Assembly (NCBI GenBank): GCA_002104985.1
Contig: MCGO01000003.1
Location: 496,001 to 560,000 of the forward strand
From: Rhizoclosmatium globosum
Taxonomy: Eukaryota > Chytridiomycota > Chytridiomycetes > Chytridiales > Chytriomycetaceae
Reading direction: 5' to 3'
DNA: 64,000 nt
Made by a program: the position numbers and the translations under genes. Of the stretch, positions 22,044 to 33,806 are shown one piece after another; position 1 is the stretch's first letter; each line of letters opens with the position of its first letter. The notes below the pieces were generated by a model, which was given only the letters and a program-made list of their open reading frames with translations, was not told the DNA's origin and did not search any database.

Positions 22044-25000
22044 CTAAACATTGTGGCCACTGGTAACCCTGCCCCGACGACGGACGTTAATTTGGGTATA
22101 CACTTTGGGTGTCACGGCTGCCCCACGAGCAAGTGTACCGAGAGTTACTATATCACCAGCATCCGAATCTCGACCCCCTTTCCTCATACACAGTGAATTG
22201 GCACAGTCAAAATGCCTCTTCCTTCCTGGTGGAGAATGTGACGCACACCAAGAACAAAGAACCGTTGACTGGCACTCAGACACAAAACAAAAAAAGCCTC
22301 CTCGCATCTCTTTCATCCACTTGAGTTTCCCCCAGAGTTTCCCATATGCCAAGCATGCATACTTTCCAGTTGCGTAATACTTGGGAATGAATAGAGCCTC
22401 ACAGCACAAGCAGAGGATCTTGAACACTCTATGAACCGATTCAACTGGCTTCTTTAACTTCCCTCGCTCATACTCAATTTCCTCCAAATACCCGCGGGGA
22501 ACAAACACTCCAAAGTTTTCACCACATCCGACTCCAGCATTTTTCAAGAGCTTGTTACGTGCATTTTCAAGCATGTCTTGATTACCAGTCTGATACTCCA
22601 ATCGATCCTGATTAACACTCTCTTTGACAACAGCCCGAGTATGTCGCACTGTCTCCTTCACTTCCAGCAATAAATGCTCCCAGTATTCAATCTCCTCGGC
22701 GGAGTACGGAGCACCACCATTCAATAAATCCACAAGTTTTCCACTTTGCCATTCTGCAATTGCATATCTCATGGATGCCAACTCATTTTCCATCTCTACA
22801 ACAGCACAATCCAAATTGTGAACCCTGTCATCCTCATTCACTTTCAGATCCCACTCTGACTGCAAGTTGCTGATGTTGTTGTTTCGTCGTTTCACATCCT
22901 TGTTTGGTTTTGTTCGTATCTTGTCACCATTCCGAAGCGTTCCAGAAAGAGAAGACAAGTCACCAATATCAGCACCAAGAACATTGAAACTGTCTTTGTT
23001 GAAATCAATGTGAGGCGCTTTTGATACTTGAATTTCCAACTCTTTCTTCAACTCAGCTTCAAACCTCTTCATATTTTCACCATGCTCTGGTCTCCAAAAG
23101 TAGGGCTGCCAGTTAGGATTGTCAAGCTGCTGCTGAAGAGTTAACAGTGGAGATGCAGCAAACAGTGATGAATCTACAGAGCGATTATTCCGTTCATCAC
23201 GTTTTACTTGACGTTTTGATTCTGTTCCCCAATCAGAAAACAAACAAGAAAAATAAGTGTTTACCTTTTGGTTTCCAAAGTGGCTGGATTGCTATCCAAG
23301 GATGTCCAGAAGAATCAACACGTGGTGCGCGAGGGTGTGGCTCTTCTTTAGGGTTTCGTCTGTGCATAACCAATGGAGTGTGAAAACGTGCAGCTCCCTT
23401 GGCAAAGAACGCAGAAGACCCCTTGGCAATCAAATCAATCAAATATGGATTTCCCAGATCTTTCCGGAGCACAATAGCTCCCTCCCAAAAAAGATTGACA
23501 GGATGAGTCTCCGTCACTTCCATATACACACGATAACCATCCTTTGGAAGCCCCAAATCAAAACAAATGTTGGAGACACATAGCTTTGGTCTCTGTTTAC
23601 TGTCCTCAGAATACTGATGAGCTCGTGAAGAAGTATTGTTGACTGAGAAGAACCTAATACCCTCATGAATGTGAGACGGATTCAAATCAGGATGGGCGGC
23701 ATCGCCATGATAGGCATAGAACAGATTTCCAGCAGGAAAGTGCAAAGGTTGGGTCGCAAGTGTTTGATAACCATTTAGTACCACTCCGTCTCCCAGATAC
23801 GCCTTGTTGAAAGAATCCACAAGCTTGACAATATGAGGATCTGTCAATTTAAGATTTTACAAAGGCATATATAGAAGAAAGTGCTCACGTTTTCCCTCTT
23901 TCAGCATGTTATGGATCTTGGTTTTCAAAGCTTTACCTTCTCCATAGACACCACGTAAAGCAGCTTGGAAGCACTGTGAGTTTCCACGGATGAAGCCTTC
24001 TGTCAACACAGGAGACAGATTATTTTGGGCACTGAAGAGATTATCCTGGACATAGCTGAAATCAATAAAGTCTGACAACATTGCCCAATCTGCATGGCTG
24101 ACTCCATCCACATAGTACTGATCTTCTTTCTCTTCTTTTTCAACTGCATCCTTGGTTTTACCTCTATCCTGCATCTTGTGGAACATATAACTGAAGCGTT
24201 GAACACAAACTGATCCATACAGATCATTTTGACTAGATTCAAAGGACTTGGAGGCAGCAATCTCAGATATTGTCTGTGAAGCTGGAGCGCCGTTGTTGAC
24301 ACAAAACATAGCAAGTGCTCTTGGCAGCGCGGAGAATAGTAAATCATCTTGACTTTGCAACGAAATGATCAAGTTTGTTGACAAGAGAGATGTAGCAGCA
24401 CTTGAAGTTCCTTGAAAGAATGGAAACATTTTTTCTGCTTTGCTCGTCCCACTTACAAACGAGTTGACCTGTCGTGACAAGCATACTTTAAGAGCAATAG
24501 CTTCTCCATGCGTAAGATTCTCAATGTTGTGATGAATATGGGGACGTTTGATTCCATTCACAACAGGAACCAAAATGAGATCAACTACTTCTGATCTCTT
24601 GGAAGTGTTTATGGAAATATTAGGAGTTGACAGAAGCTTGGAGTATTCATGACTAAAACATTCATCCCAGGTTTTGAGACGTTCAGCAAGGTCAGTGACA
24701 GCTTGAGAAATATCGAGTGCTTCAGCTGACGTATAATCAACAGGATATGGTTTTGACAAGTCGTGAATGTTGGATGAAATCATGGAATCATATATGGGTC
24801 GATAATAAACATGGAAAACAGTGATGAAGTTTGCTTCCTGTTTTTGTAAACCAATAGTGAGAAGTAAATCCACAAAACAAGACATAGGTACCTCTTCATT
24901 CAACAAACTCAGCTGCAGTACTCTCAAACGCTCAGCATAACCCGCTAATCCTGCACCAGGTGCATAGAATAAACCACATCCTTCCTTTTGTATACCTTGC

Positions 25001-27822
25001 ACCATCAACCGAACTGGATCATCGTCAAATGGAAGACCCACATCAAGAACACGGGCAAACAAAAAAGAGAGTATATCAAGAAACGCTTGCCGTTCCTTGG
25101 TTTTTGAATCCCAATACATTTTCAATGTCCAAAACTCAAACTTGTCTTGGCCAGTGTTCAGAACAATATAAGGAGTGCCAGCCTTGATGAGTGCTGCCGC
25201 CTTGTCCTTAGACACATTATCAATTACAACTCGCTGCACAAAACCTTTCACGTTGTCTGGATCAAGGCCACACAACATGAATAAAAGTCGACGTTTACGT
25301 TCATTTGCTGTGGCAGCTTCAGTTTCAGCAAACGTCTTTGTCACATGAACCAAGTTTCCAAGAGTGTTGGATTCAATACTTCGACGCATTATACAAGCCA
25401 TGATACTGATGTCACTCACACTCCATGCCAACTTCATCACAGTGTCATCCTGAATAGATGCATCAAACTCGTTGAAGCGGAAACAAGACGGAATCAATTT
25501 GGCAAGATCAGCAATCTGCCCTTCATTGGCTTCAAAGTCGACTGGGATATGGTTCAATGTAGCAATTTCAAACAAGGCAAGATTCAAGTTTTTCCGAGCC
25601 GCACACATTCCAGCAAGCACAGTACGGGCTCCACTATGCAGACGAGTCACCATAACAGAAAGTGCTTCAGCATATTCAATTGCTTTTGATGTGGTTCCAC
25701 TTGCATACGTTGCTTGTAAGAAAGTCAGCGAGTCATTGAAAAGTAAAAAGCTAAACACTTACCAACTGGAATATCAATTCCATCAATCACTTTCTTGGCT
25801 GCATAGACACGTTTACAGTCTTGCTTTTGTTTCGCAATAGAATCTACAGTTTCATCAAAAATATCTGCAAATGCCTTCATTTCTTCTCTTGGAGTTTGAT
25901 GTATGCATTGATCATTATCATTTTCCCTAGAATCACTTTCTTTGACTGAAATCAGTGGCTCTTCATCATCAAATCCACTCTCCCATGAGGAAAGGCTGCT
26001 GAATGGGTTGGGGGATGCATAGTATTGTGGTGCAGCAGAGGCAGTTCCTTTGATGACAGGGGGCGACGCTGTTGAGACAACTGGTTGTTGAGGATTGGTT
26101 TTGAGGTGATTCTGAGACAAGAGTTGAAATCTTCGGCATGGATGGACTTCAAAGGATGAATTCTTCTTGGACATCTTAATTTGCACAGTTCGAATTAATG
26201 CTTGTCCTTTGGAATGTTGTTGGTAATGAGACAGCGTTTCCTTGTTCGCAACAATGCCAAGACTCAGGTCAACAGAACCAGAAAGCATAATGCAATCAAA
26301 CAGAGTATTTGAACTGACTAGATCAATGTTCACGTACAAGCAGTCAGTTTTGTTGAGGTTGCGCCCAGGAGTGCGGCAAGGATCCAATGTTGACAAATTT
26401 GCAGGAGTAAACTGGCGAAAAATGGAAATCAGGCCCAGTTGCATTGCGACACTTGATGTAGACAAAGTCTTGGATCTGTCAAGCTCTTTGTTGAACATAC
26501 CATACACAACTTTTGCAGACAACAATCCAAGTCGTAGCGAAACAGATATCTCAAGTCCATCAATCTCAGCCTTATCAACAACCAAGTCCAGAATCTGACC
26601 CACTAATACTTGAGGACTGTAGAACAGATTGTAGACAGATTGACAAGTAGGTATTTGAATACTGTTGAAGGATATAGTCTGTGACGTAAGGGCTTGGAAT
26701 GGAAGTGACGCAACAGATTGTGGTAAAGCTTGGATATGATCTTTCAGACATTTGGGGAGGCTTTGAGCAAGTTGACGCAACTCAGTCATTTTTTCAGCCC
26801 CAGGCGATATCACAACTTGACACATCTGCCTTTCCCCCGTCGGCTCAAAGTAAAACACCACAACACTGTTTGCCGCATCAAGTCCCAGAACGTGTTGAAT
26901 TCCAAGTCCCCTTCCAATTCCGTCATCAGTTGGCTTCACTGTAAATACCGACCAGCGATTCATTCGCGAAGCAACTACAGTCATGCGATCCAAGAATTTC
27001 TGAGACTTGATTTCATCCTCAGTCACATACGCCACAGCCTCAAGTTCGACAATATCTCTGACATAAATATCTTCAACAGTGTTGACATTGTCTTGAACAA
27101 AGTTGCAAAAGTCCTGGAAAGGGTGTAGCTTGGATGAATGACAACACTGAAACAATAATGACATTCGGATAAGAATTTGATTTGGCTGCTTGTTGATTCG
27201 ACAAGTAGCCTCAATTGACTTCAGAAGAGTGTCTGTATCCTTTCCAGAACGCATTTTGGACATATTTGAGACACCTCTAGTGGTAAACGTATGCAGTGCA
27301 TCTGCAAGGTAACCACCAATAACTCCAAAAGCCATTCTATAGAGAGTTGCTAATTCGAATTGCTCTTGAGTGACAATTTGTTCTTTGATTCGCAATAAAG
27401 CCTCGGAGTTGATGGGAACTGCTTTTGGCTGAGTAAAAAAGTAAGCAAACCAATTTAAGAAGGCAAGACTTACTTTCTGGACAGGCTCTTGAGGTTGACC
27501 ACGCAACCAATCTGAAAAATACTGATAGACATCGCCGCAAATCACATTTTGCTGGTCCTTTTGATTCACAAACTTTGGATTGATGTTTGCAATACCTGCA
27601 GAATCACCATAGAAGAGGTTTCTGGCGACTGAAGGTGTGCACTTCGACTTTGACATGACATCATAGCTTGCATCGACACACCAAAACCGACTATCTGATC
27701 CAGCAACAGCATTTGCAAAATATTCATACACTTTTGGCAGCAAAGAAGCTTTTTGAGATGGGGAAAGTTGGAGTGAAGCCAAGAATGCAGAATTCAAGTG
27801 GGCATTAACAAGTTTTCATACA
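22044..27822 (-). CDS. Very large protein of unknown family, 5' end truncated
   Basis: A minus-strand gene of at least 1,800 codons in five exons. Introns lie at about 27475-27430, 25762-25715, 23888-23840 and 23268-23224, all with standard GT...AG ends (for example GTAAGT...CTCAG). No enzyme motif or named domain was recognised. The long N-terminal and central parts are mixed alpha/beta-like globular sequence; one acidic linker is GFDDEEPLISVKESDSREND. The last exon has a coiled, charged stretch and then a Cys/His-rich C-terminus (CLCCEALF, CFVSECQSTVLCSWC, HFDCANSLC) that could bind zinc. No ATG exists at the 5' end: the frame is open back to a TGA at about 27822, where it abuts homology to the truncated transcription factor. 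The gene therefore appears to have lost its start in a rearrangement. Intact splice sites argue that it was an expressed eukaryotic gene. A selfish or virus-derived origin is possible but unsupported. Confidence 0.6.
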
Positions 27823-27826
27823 TAAC
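27811..27826. other. Rearrangement junction
   Basis: The coding sense of the minus-strand unknown gene and the homology of the plus-strand transcription factor both stop within about 15 bp. Neither has a start codon here. This is the signature of an insertion or recombination breakpoint joining two gene interiors. Confidence 0.65.
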
Positions 27827-29375
27827 CATCCTCTCAACTATCGGCATACTTTCTGTTCAGTAGATCCTGTGTCGATCGTTGAGAACTTTTGGACTGAGGC
27901 GCCGGAACTGAGGTGAGCTATTGAACAACTGAATCTGTCATAGACTCAAAACACTGTTTAGGATTATATATTGCGCACTTGCAGCATATATGACCGAGCC
28001 AAGATATCCAGATCATATTTGTTTCCTGTTCTATGATCGTGCACAGCGCGCGTTGACTCGTTGTGACTATCCACACCTCAAAACGGTGCAAGCACTTCAA
28101 GTGGGTGCGAACTTCGCCTTGCTCTATGGACAACCAATAATTGGATTAGAAATGTTGAAGAAAGCCTGTGAAATGGCGATCATTTTGGGATTGGGGTTAG
28201 ATCCTGACAGTCAAGATTCCCTTGGCCTTTCCGCAAACGAAAAAGAAGAGAGGCGTCGAGTATATTGGGTTTTGAGGTTTATATCAACAATAGCGTCAAT
28301 GAGTACCAATGTTGTCTTTCCCTCACTCGGAACTGCTGATTTGAAACCAATTCATGGTTATTTGGGAACCCCACTGCTTCAGCATCTTACCCCAGAACGC
28401 ACATCTCCGATTGTCTTTCTATGTGAACTTTTGGACATAATCGGTACAATCAAGCTTCATACTTCCCAGCCTCCATCGTCATTTCTTGACATATTGAAAT
28501 CACCAGTTTACTCAGCGCTCAAATTCAGGCTGACTTCTTGGTTCTCGACTATTCCTGCGAGCTTTCACTTGAATCCAACGAACATTTGTGTTGAAATCTG
28601 TGGACTCGAGCGGAGTGGCTTGCTGAATTTGGCATTCTTCTCAAAGGCGGCAATTTGTGCGCTCAATCGACCGCTCCTATACCTTACAAAGTTCCTTTCG
28701 TTAGAATTACTGGATGAAGAAACGTTAAAAGAGCTGACTGATTGCTTGTTCGAATCTCTCAACTCTGCACTGGAAATTACAGCACTCAACTCTGCAATGC
28801 TTCGTCTGACTATAAATGGGTTTCAAAATCGACCAATATCTCTCGACAAGGACCACACATTTTGGAAGGAACATAACATGAACTATTTGGGTCTTTTTGA
28901 AGCGGCAACTACTATTTGGTTTTTCATTATCAAGTCTCAGCAATGCTGGAAACAAAAATACTTCTTTAGTAACGTAGTTATTGAGTCCGCTGTTGTTCAA
29001 AGGATGTTGGATGGTGTTACGGACGTGTTGAAAACGCTGGAGCTCCTTGAGAGAGCAGTTGGAGGAATCACTGATAGTGATACCAGACCCATGAAACCAA
29101 ATATGGTCACACCTCTTGTGGATTGTGTTGAAGGAATGGTGGAGGAAATGAGGCGAATGATGACAAGTCAGGCTGACAACGAGACAACGAACGAAGAAAT
29201 GACGTTGCTGGCGATGAAAGTCTCAAATCTGGGTATACATTCTGAGACTAGTGAAAGGGTCGTTAAACCGCCTTGGGTATTTCTGGGGCTACTTGGAGCA
29301 AAAGTCAATAGAGGCCTCCAATTGTACGGACCTGGTGAGAAAGAGTGGGAGGCTTTTTGGAATCAGTTCATATAG
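27823..29375 (+). pseudogene. Truncated Zn2Cys6-family transcription factor paralogue lacking its DNA-binding domain
   Basis: Homology to the factor at 20072-21976 begins abruptly at NHPLNYRHTFCSVDPVSI (compare SHPFKYRHSFCSVDPVSI) and then runs to the stop. The intron position is conserved (27913-27961, joining APELR to IIYCALAAYMTEP). Signature blocks are shared, such as KEERRRVYWVLRF and ERSGLLNLAFFSKAAICALNRPLLYL. The zinc cluster, the start codon and about 120 N-terminal residues are missing, replaced directly by the 5' end of the unknown minus-strand gene. The remaining frame of about 490 codons has no stops and is only moderately diverged from its paralogue. It is either a recently beheaded pseudogene or a regulator without a DNA-binding domain; no promoter fits in the junction. 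A transposon starts 22 bp after its stop codon. Confidence 0.8.
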
Positions 29376-29389
29376 AATAGAAGAATAGA

Positions 29390-29397
29390 AGGAGTAG
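29390..29397. repeat. Target-site duplication, left copy
   Basis: AGGAGTAG directly precedes the left inverted repeat and is identical to 33774-33781. Confidence 0.9.
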
Positions 29398-29411
29398 AGG
29401 AGGGGTGACAA
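29398..29411 (+). repeat. Left terminal inverted repeat
   Basis: AGGAGGGGTGACAA, the perfect reverse complement of 33760-33773. Confidence 0.9.
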
Positions 29412-29703
29412 TCCTAATAAAAGGTGCGTTCGAGTGACCTGCCCGCCTGTCAAAGCTGCAAAGGGGGGTACACTTGTTTTTCTTATCCGCCCAAGGGAAT
29501 CGTCCCAAAAGTTGAGACTTGCGTGCACTGGTTTTCCGCCCCGCCTTGCAAAAAACTATCAATACCCACACCTCCTTTCCGTCCCACCTGCGAAAAAATA
29601 GAATTAAGGTGTACATGTAAATAAATAAGCCGTTCTGCCTGCCGTAAACAGTTTGCAACGTGCACGTTCCCTACGTCAGTGCTTGGTTTTGAATTTTTGT
29701 CAA
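29411..29703. other. Transposon 5' subterminal region
   Basis: Non-coding and relatively C-rich on the plus strand, with several short repeated pieces (AAAAGGTGC, GTGCACTGG, CCGCCC). It probably holds transposase-binding sites and the transposase promoter. Confidence 0.4.
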
Positions 29704-32700
29704 ATGAACAACGTGGATACCCCTGTTGAGTCTCCAAGTCTTCAAGACCAGTCAAGATGGCCAGCTGCTAGCGAATTTAATAGTGACTATCACAACAAGT
29801 GCGTAACATTGGTGGCACAGTCTGCTCTAATACTTACCCTTAAATCAGGAATTATTGGGATTTGAATGTGGACCCAACTGGGCGGAGAGTGAAGTGTATA
29901 GCTTGCAATATTCAACTTGTAGCTGGAAAGAACGAGTTCCAATTCAATCGGTTGCCCGATCATGAGAAGTCAATTGAGCACAAGCGCCACCGCAAGCAAC
30001 TAGACGACAAGCTATCTGGAAAGCTTACGGGTGTTCGAGGATATTTCGCTGTTGTGGATCGCCCCTCAACCATGAGTTCCGATCCCATTGTAGCTCAACC
30101 AATTCAAGTGCGTACTGCGGCAAAGCTTTGCCGCGGTATTTGCCCCAAAGTCGATGCCAAGCTTTGTGACGCCTATGCTGTATATGGACTTATCAAAGAA
30201 AATGATGAAGTCTGGGTTGGAAAGCATGGAGGTGATGAACTGTTCAAGGTATTTGCTACAGCTTGTAAAGGAAACTGCCCTACTTCCAAAAAAGGCTCCA
30301 ATCAATGCAAGGATTGCCAGAAGAAGAACTCTCTATTGAAAGACCGTATAGAGCGTATGGCACCTGTTGTGCGATCTCTCGAAATTATGGCACAACCATC
30401 ATACGGACAGGACAATATCGCTTTCTTGAGGACGCAGACCTCAATTAGAAATGGCATGATGTCTGAACGTCGCAAACAACTTGTTAATTCAATCAAGACA
30501 TTGATACAGTACCATGATTGGGGAACCAAGCAGGCATCTGCACTTCGGGACAATGGCATAGAACTCGCACCAAATGGCGCAATCAAGAGCTGTGATGTAT
30601 TTCTTCGAGAATTTGTGGCCATGTATCACCAAGCCCCACAACTCAAGAGCTCTCTGATGTTTGGCTTACTTCAAGTTTGTATGTTTAAATACAGGGGTCG
30701 TACAAATGCCACAATTCCACCTATTGTAGTCAATTTCTGTTCAATGATGTCTACTTTTGGAGCAGCGCCCTTGAAGCTCCTCACTGACAATCTGCCATCT
30801 ATCTCAACTCGTCACCTTAAAAGAATCCAAAGAAGGGCCAACAGTTTTTGCTTTCTTGACTTACGTCAAGAGTCTTTGGATGCAAGACTAAATCAATTTG
30901 TTGGAAATACAATTGCCGGATTGGTGGGAAGTTCCCGAACCATATGATTCCTGAGACTGAGAATATTGACCTCAAAGCTGCTGAAAATAACGACCTCGCC
31001 AACGAATTGAAAGTAATGGTTGTTATGTTGAACAGTCCTCCTCCAGGAATATCTCCGATGTATGTTTTTTGCGGAATCTTACAGGCAAAGAATGATGCCA
31101 GCGAACAACTCTGGGAGGTTGGAAATAGTAGCATCAAACAAAATAATCGGCTTGAGTTGGGTTTGGCCTCAACAGATGGTCTTGATTGGATGTTTTGTGC
31201 GAAAGGGCTTCTGGAATTTCTAAACGGGACCTCGAATGTGATTCGCACGCTTGACACACACCACTGCACCAAGAACACTCGAGGGCAGTTCTTGCTCGGA
31301 TCTGAGGTTAAAGACGCAGGATGTGGCATTCTCGACCCGGGTGCGTTATTTGCAGCAGGTGTAAAGCAAAGCCTTATTCGCGTAAGTTCCTTGTAGTGCT
31401 TACCAATCTAAAGAAATATATTGAAGGTTGCGGATTTCGCATCCGATGCCCTTGCTCTCAGCCTATTGAGTCGAAAGAATGTCGCGCTTGCACTCTCTGC
31501 TCCAGGTTTCCAAAACAACAACCAGTGCAATGTGATGTTCTTAATAATGCTTCGCGTTCATTTACTCGGAACAGATGCAAATGGGCTGAGCAGGTGATTG
31601 GAAATTATGCTTGAGGAAGTTGACGTCTTTTATTAGAAACGACAGGATTGCCATGAAGATTGCCGCACTAATATGGATTGACAGTATTACTGGAATACAC
31701 TTTATTACAAAGAGGAATCTCGCTCTTGAAGTGATTGGAATGATCTTTCACATCGCTGATTCAGTGTGTCAGTTCCCGAGGTACGCCACTGAAGAAGGAT
31801 GCGAGCATACCTTTGGGTTCTGGAGATCATCTATCAAAGAATTTACGGCAAACGATACTATTTATTTGACTGCCGCAACAGAACGTTATATTTCAAGTTC
31901 CCTTGAATCGGGATTATCGACTGGTCGAGTTGGAGACACAAAGGGGTACTTGGGAATGTTTCCTGACTATATACAATCCATCAAAAAGCAAGTCGATGCG
32001 CGACAAATAGCGATTGCGGCAAAGAATGCTGCTCTTGTGCAAGGTGAAGGATCTCCGAAGCGACGTCGAGGCGATGATGACTGTGGAGTGACTGTTACTG
32101 CCGGCCTTTCCAGAGTGACGCAATTATTCCCTTTTATTCAACAAGTATGGAATCAAGTTGTTTCTGATGTTGAAAAGGTTTCTTGTGCTTTCATTCTTGT
32201 CTTTGTCACTGAACTCTGTTATAGCTCTTGGATCTTTGGGAAGTTCCAATTTCAGCCCGAAGCAAGTTTTGTATCAAAATTAAGAGCTCGAACGAGTTAA
32301 GGGACCTGTTGACTAGTCTTTTGCCCAACTCTGTGCCTCCAATTCAATCTAAGCCACCTTGTCCTCAAACAGCAGAAATCTGCGATTGCGGACGTAATTG
32401 TATTGACTCTAATTGTGTTCAACCAAGAAACATTTCTCCAGCCGAAGAACGAGCTGAGCAAGAAAGGCTTTTCGATCGAATTGCCGCAAACTTCAGCCAA
32501 ACTGCGTCGGAACTCGATGAAGAAGCGTCTGCTGATTTGGATATATTTCTCAGTGATTTATTGAATCAAATTGAAGAGCCTTCCACTCCTGAAACCACAG
32601 AACCTGTCATTATTACGCCTTCTCAAGATTTATCAACTGGAAGCAAGTTTAGTGACTTACTGAAGATGGTGGGCTGTCCAAATCATCTTTCAAACGTCGA

Positions 32701-33121
32701 ACGACGCGAATTTGTCTGCCAGAAAGCTCTGGATTTACTTGCTTCAATAGAAGGAGAGCATGGAACGAAAGAAGTAGCAACTGTTCCGCAACAGCACGGG
32801 ACTATTAAATCTCGATTTTGGAACCAGTCGGCACCAGAGTACAAGCCAAGTGGAGCCAATGATACTATCGGCCGCGGCTCCCGTTTTCGCGTTGGAACCG
32901 CATTATACGTTGTGTTTGGAGTATTTAAAGTCTCTTATCAGAAATGGAGGTACGAGCCAGAGGTTTTGAAAACCGACAATGCATACATTCACGCCATGAA
33001 AGTAGTGCAGCATGGCTATGGTAATGCATACATGGATATTCCTTCAACTAGTACACCTGCGCTTGAACGCAAGAATGGATTTTTATTGATAAAAGTGAAG
33101 GAAGTTACATGCTGGGACTAG
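29704..33121 (+). CDS. Transposase of the 29398-33773 element (P-like or unclassified superfamily)
   Basis: Exons are 29704-29798, 29849 to about 30940, about 30930-31381, 31427-31593, 31637-32177 and 32225-33121. Introns of 43-50 nt all have GT-AG ends. The N-terminus has a zinc-finger-like CIACNIQL...DHEKSIEHKRH. The catalytic part includes GLDWMFCAKGLLEFL and LDTHHCTKNTRGQF, which resembles the second Asp region (DxxHxxKNxR) of P/THAP9-type transposases. YATEEGCEHTFGFWRSS may hold the final Glu. A C-terminal extension follows, with a cysteine cluster (CDCGRNCIDSNC). At about 30923-30947 the frame changes: either one G is missing or a 32-nt intron (GTTGGA...GGGAAG) is used. If the former is true, this copy is inactive. 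Superfamily assignment is tentative. Confidence 0.7.
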
Positions 33122-33759
33122 AACTCTCCAACAGTGGAACCCCCCTCTTTTCTTCTCTTTTTCTCTTTCCTGTCGATTTTTTTCTCCTCTTGATTGTTTT
33201 TAATGGTTTGAAGGGTTGGGGTTGCAGTGGTTAAAAGGACTTGTCCGAAAACAATGACCGCCCCGTCCCGTCCGTCTCGGAAATCAGCGGAAATCCTTAT
33301 AAAATACGAACATTAAAAAATGTGTTCTCAAAATCATCGATCATATTGCTTCCAATCGCAGCTCTTCTCCATTGTCCGATGACTCAAGCTGAAACTCTTT
33401 GAAGATACAGAGCTACAAACTCTTTCAAGGTATATAAGCGACAATTTGTGACTCTGTGTATGTCAAGAAGCGTTTATTAACAATGAAATAGGCAACACGT
33501 AGCATTCCCGGCTTCCCAAAGTTTACGTCATTACCCTCGCAAATTCCTGCGCTAACTTTCGTCGCCCAAGTCGTCAACTGTTTCCTTCTTCATCACCTGT
33601 ACATTGCGCCTAGCTGTCCGGATTGGCCGCATTAGCAAGTGGACGTCCTGACTGCCTGCCTCTACTCAAATTTGAATTTGTGTGCACCCAATAAATACAT
33701 TCCCACCCGCCCTTTTGATGACACTCAAAAGGTGCACTCTCGTTCCATTTTTCTTTTGG
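33122..33759. other. Transposon 3' subterminal region
   Basis: This 638-bp non-coding stretch opens with a pyrimidine-rich tract (about 33140-33195). It carries a TATATAAG-type TATA motif at about 33431 and an AATAAATAC near 33690. It now forms the upstream sequence of mL38 and may supply its promoter. Confidence 0.4.
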
Positions 33760-33773
33760 TTGTCACCCCTCCT
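33760..33773 (-). repeat. Right terminal inverted repeat
   Basis: TTGTCACCCCTCCT, inverse of the left end. It is followed at once by the second target-site duplication. Confidence 0.9.
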
Positions 33774-33781
33774 AGGAGTAG
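33774..33781. repeat. Target-site duplication, right copy
   Basis: AGGAGTAG, identical to 29390-29397. It lies 25 bp upstream of the mL38 start codon. Confidence 0.9.
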
Positions 33782-33806
33782 AGGGATTTGCATTTTTTCC
33801 TCAGAA

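Larger units (their letters stand above)
29398..33773 (+). mobile_element. Complete DNA transposon (4,376 bp) with 14-bp TIRs and 8-bp TSD
   Basis: The element starts AGGAGGGGTGACAA at 29398 and ends with the exact inverse TTGTCACCCCTCCT at 33760-33773. It is flanked by identical 8-bp direct repeats AGGAGTAG at 29390-29397 and 33774-33781, a target-site duplication. It carries one multi-exon gene (29704-33121) in the plus direction, with about 300 bp of 5' and 650 bp of 3' non-coding DNA. A subterminal AAAAGGTGC occurs near both ends (about 29420 and 33728) in the same orientation. Eight-bp duplications fit the hAT, P, Mutator and KDZ-like groups; the end sequence does not match the termini I know for these. 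The exact TSD and TIRs imply fairly recent insertion. Confidence 0.88.

Noticed and set aside
29398..33773. Assigning the transposon to hAT because of the 8-bp TSD
   Set aside because: The hAT catalytic blocks and typical terminal bases are not clear, and the DxxHxxKN block looks more P-like. The superfamily is left open.
33639..33806. Upstream extension of the mL38 frame into the transposon end
   Set aside because: The extension lies inside mobile DNA, has no supported ATG and would destroy the mitochondrial presequence at 33807.
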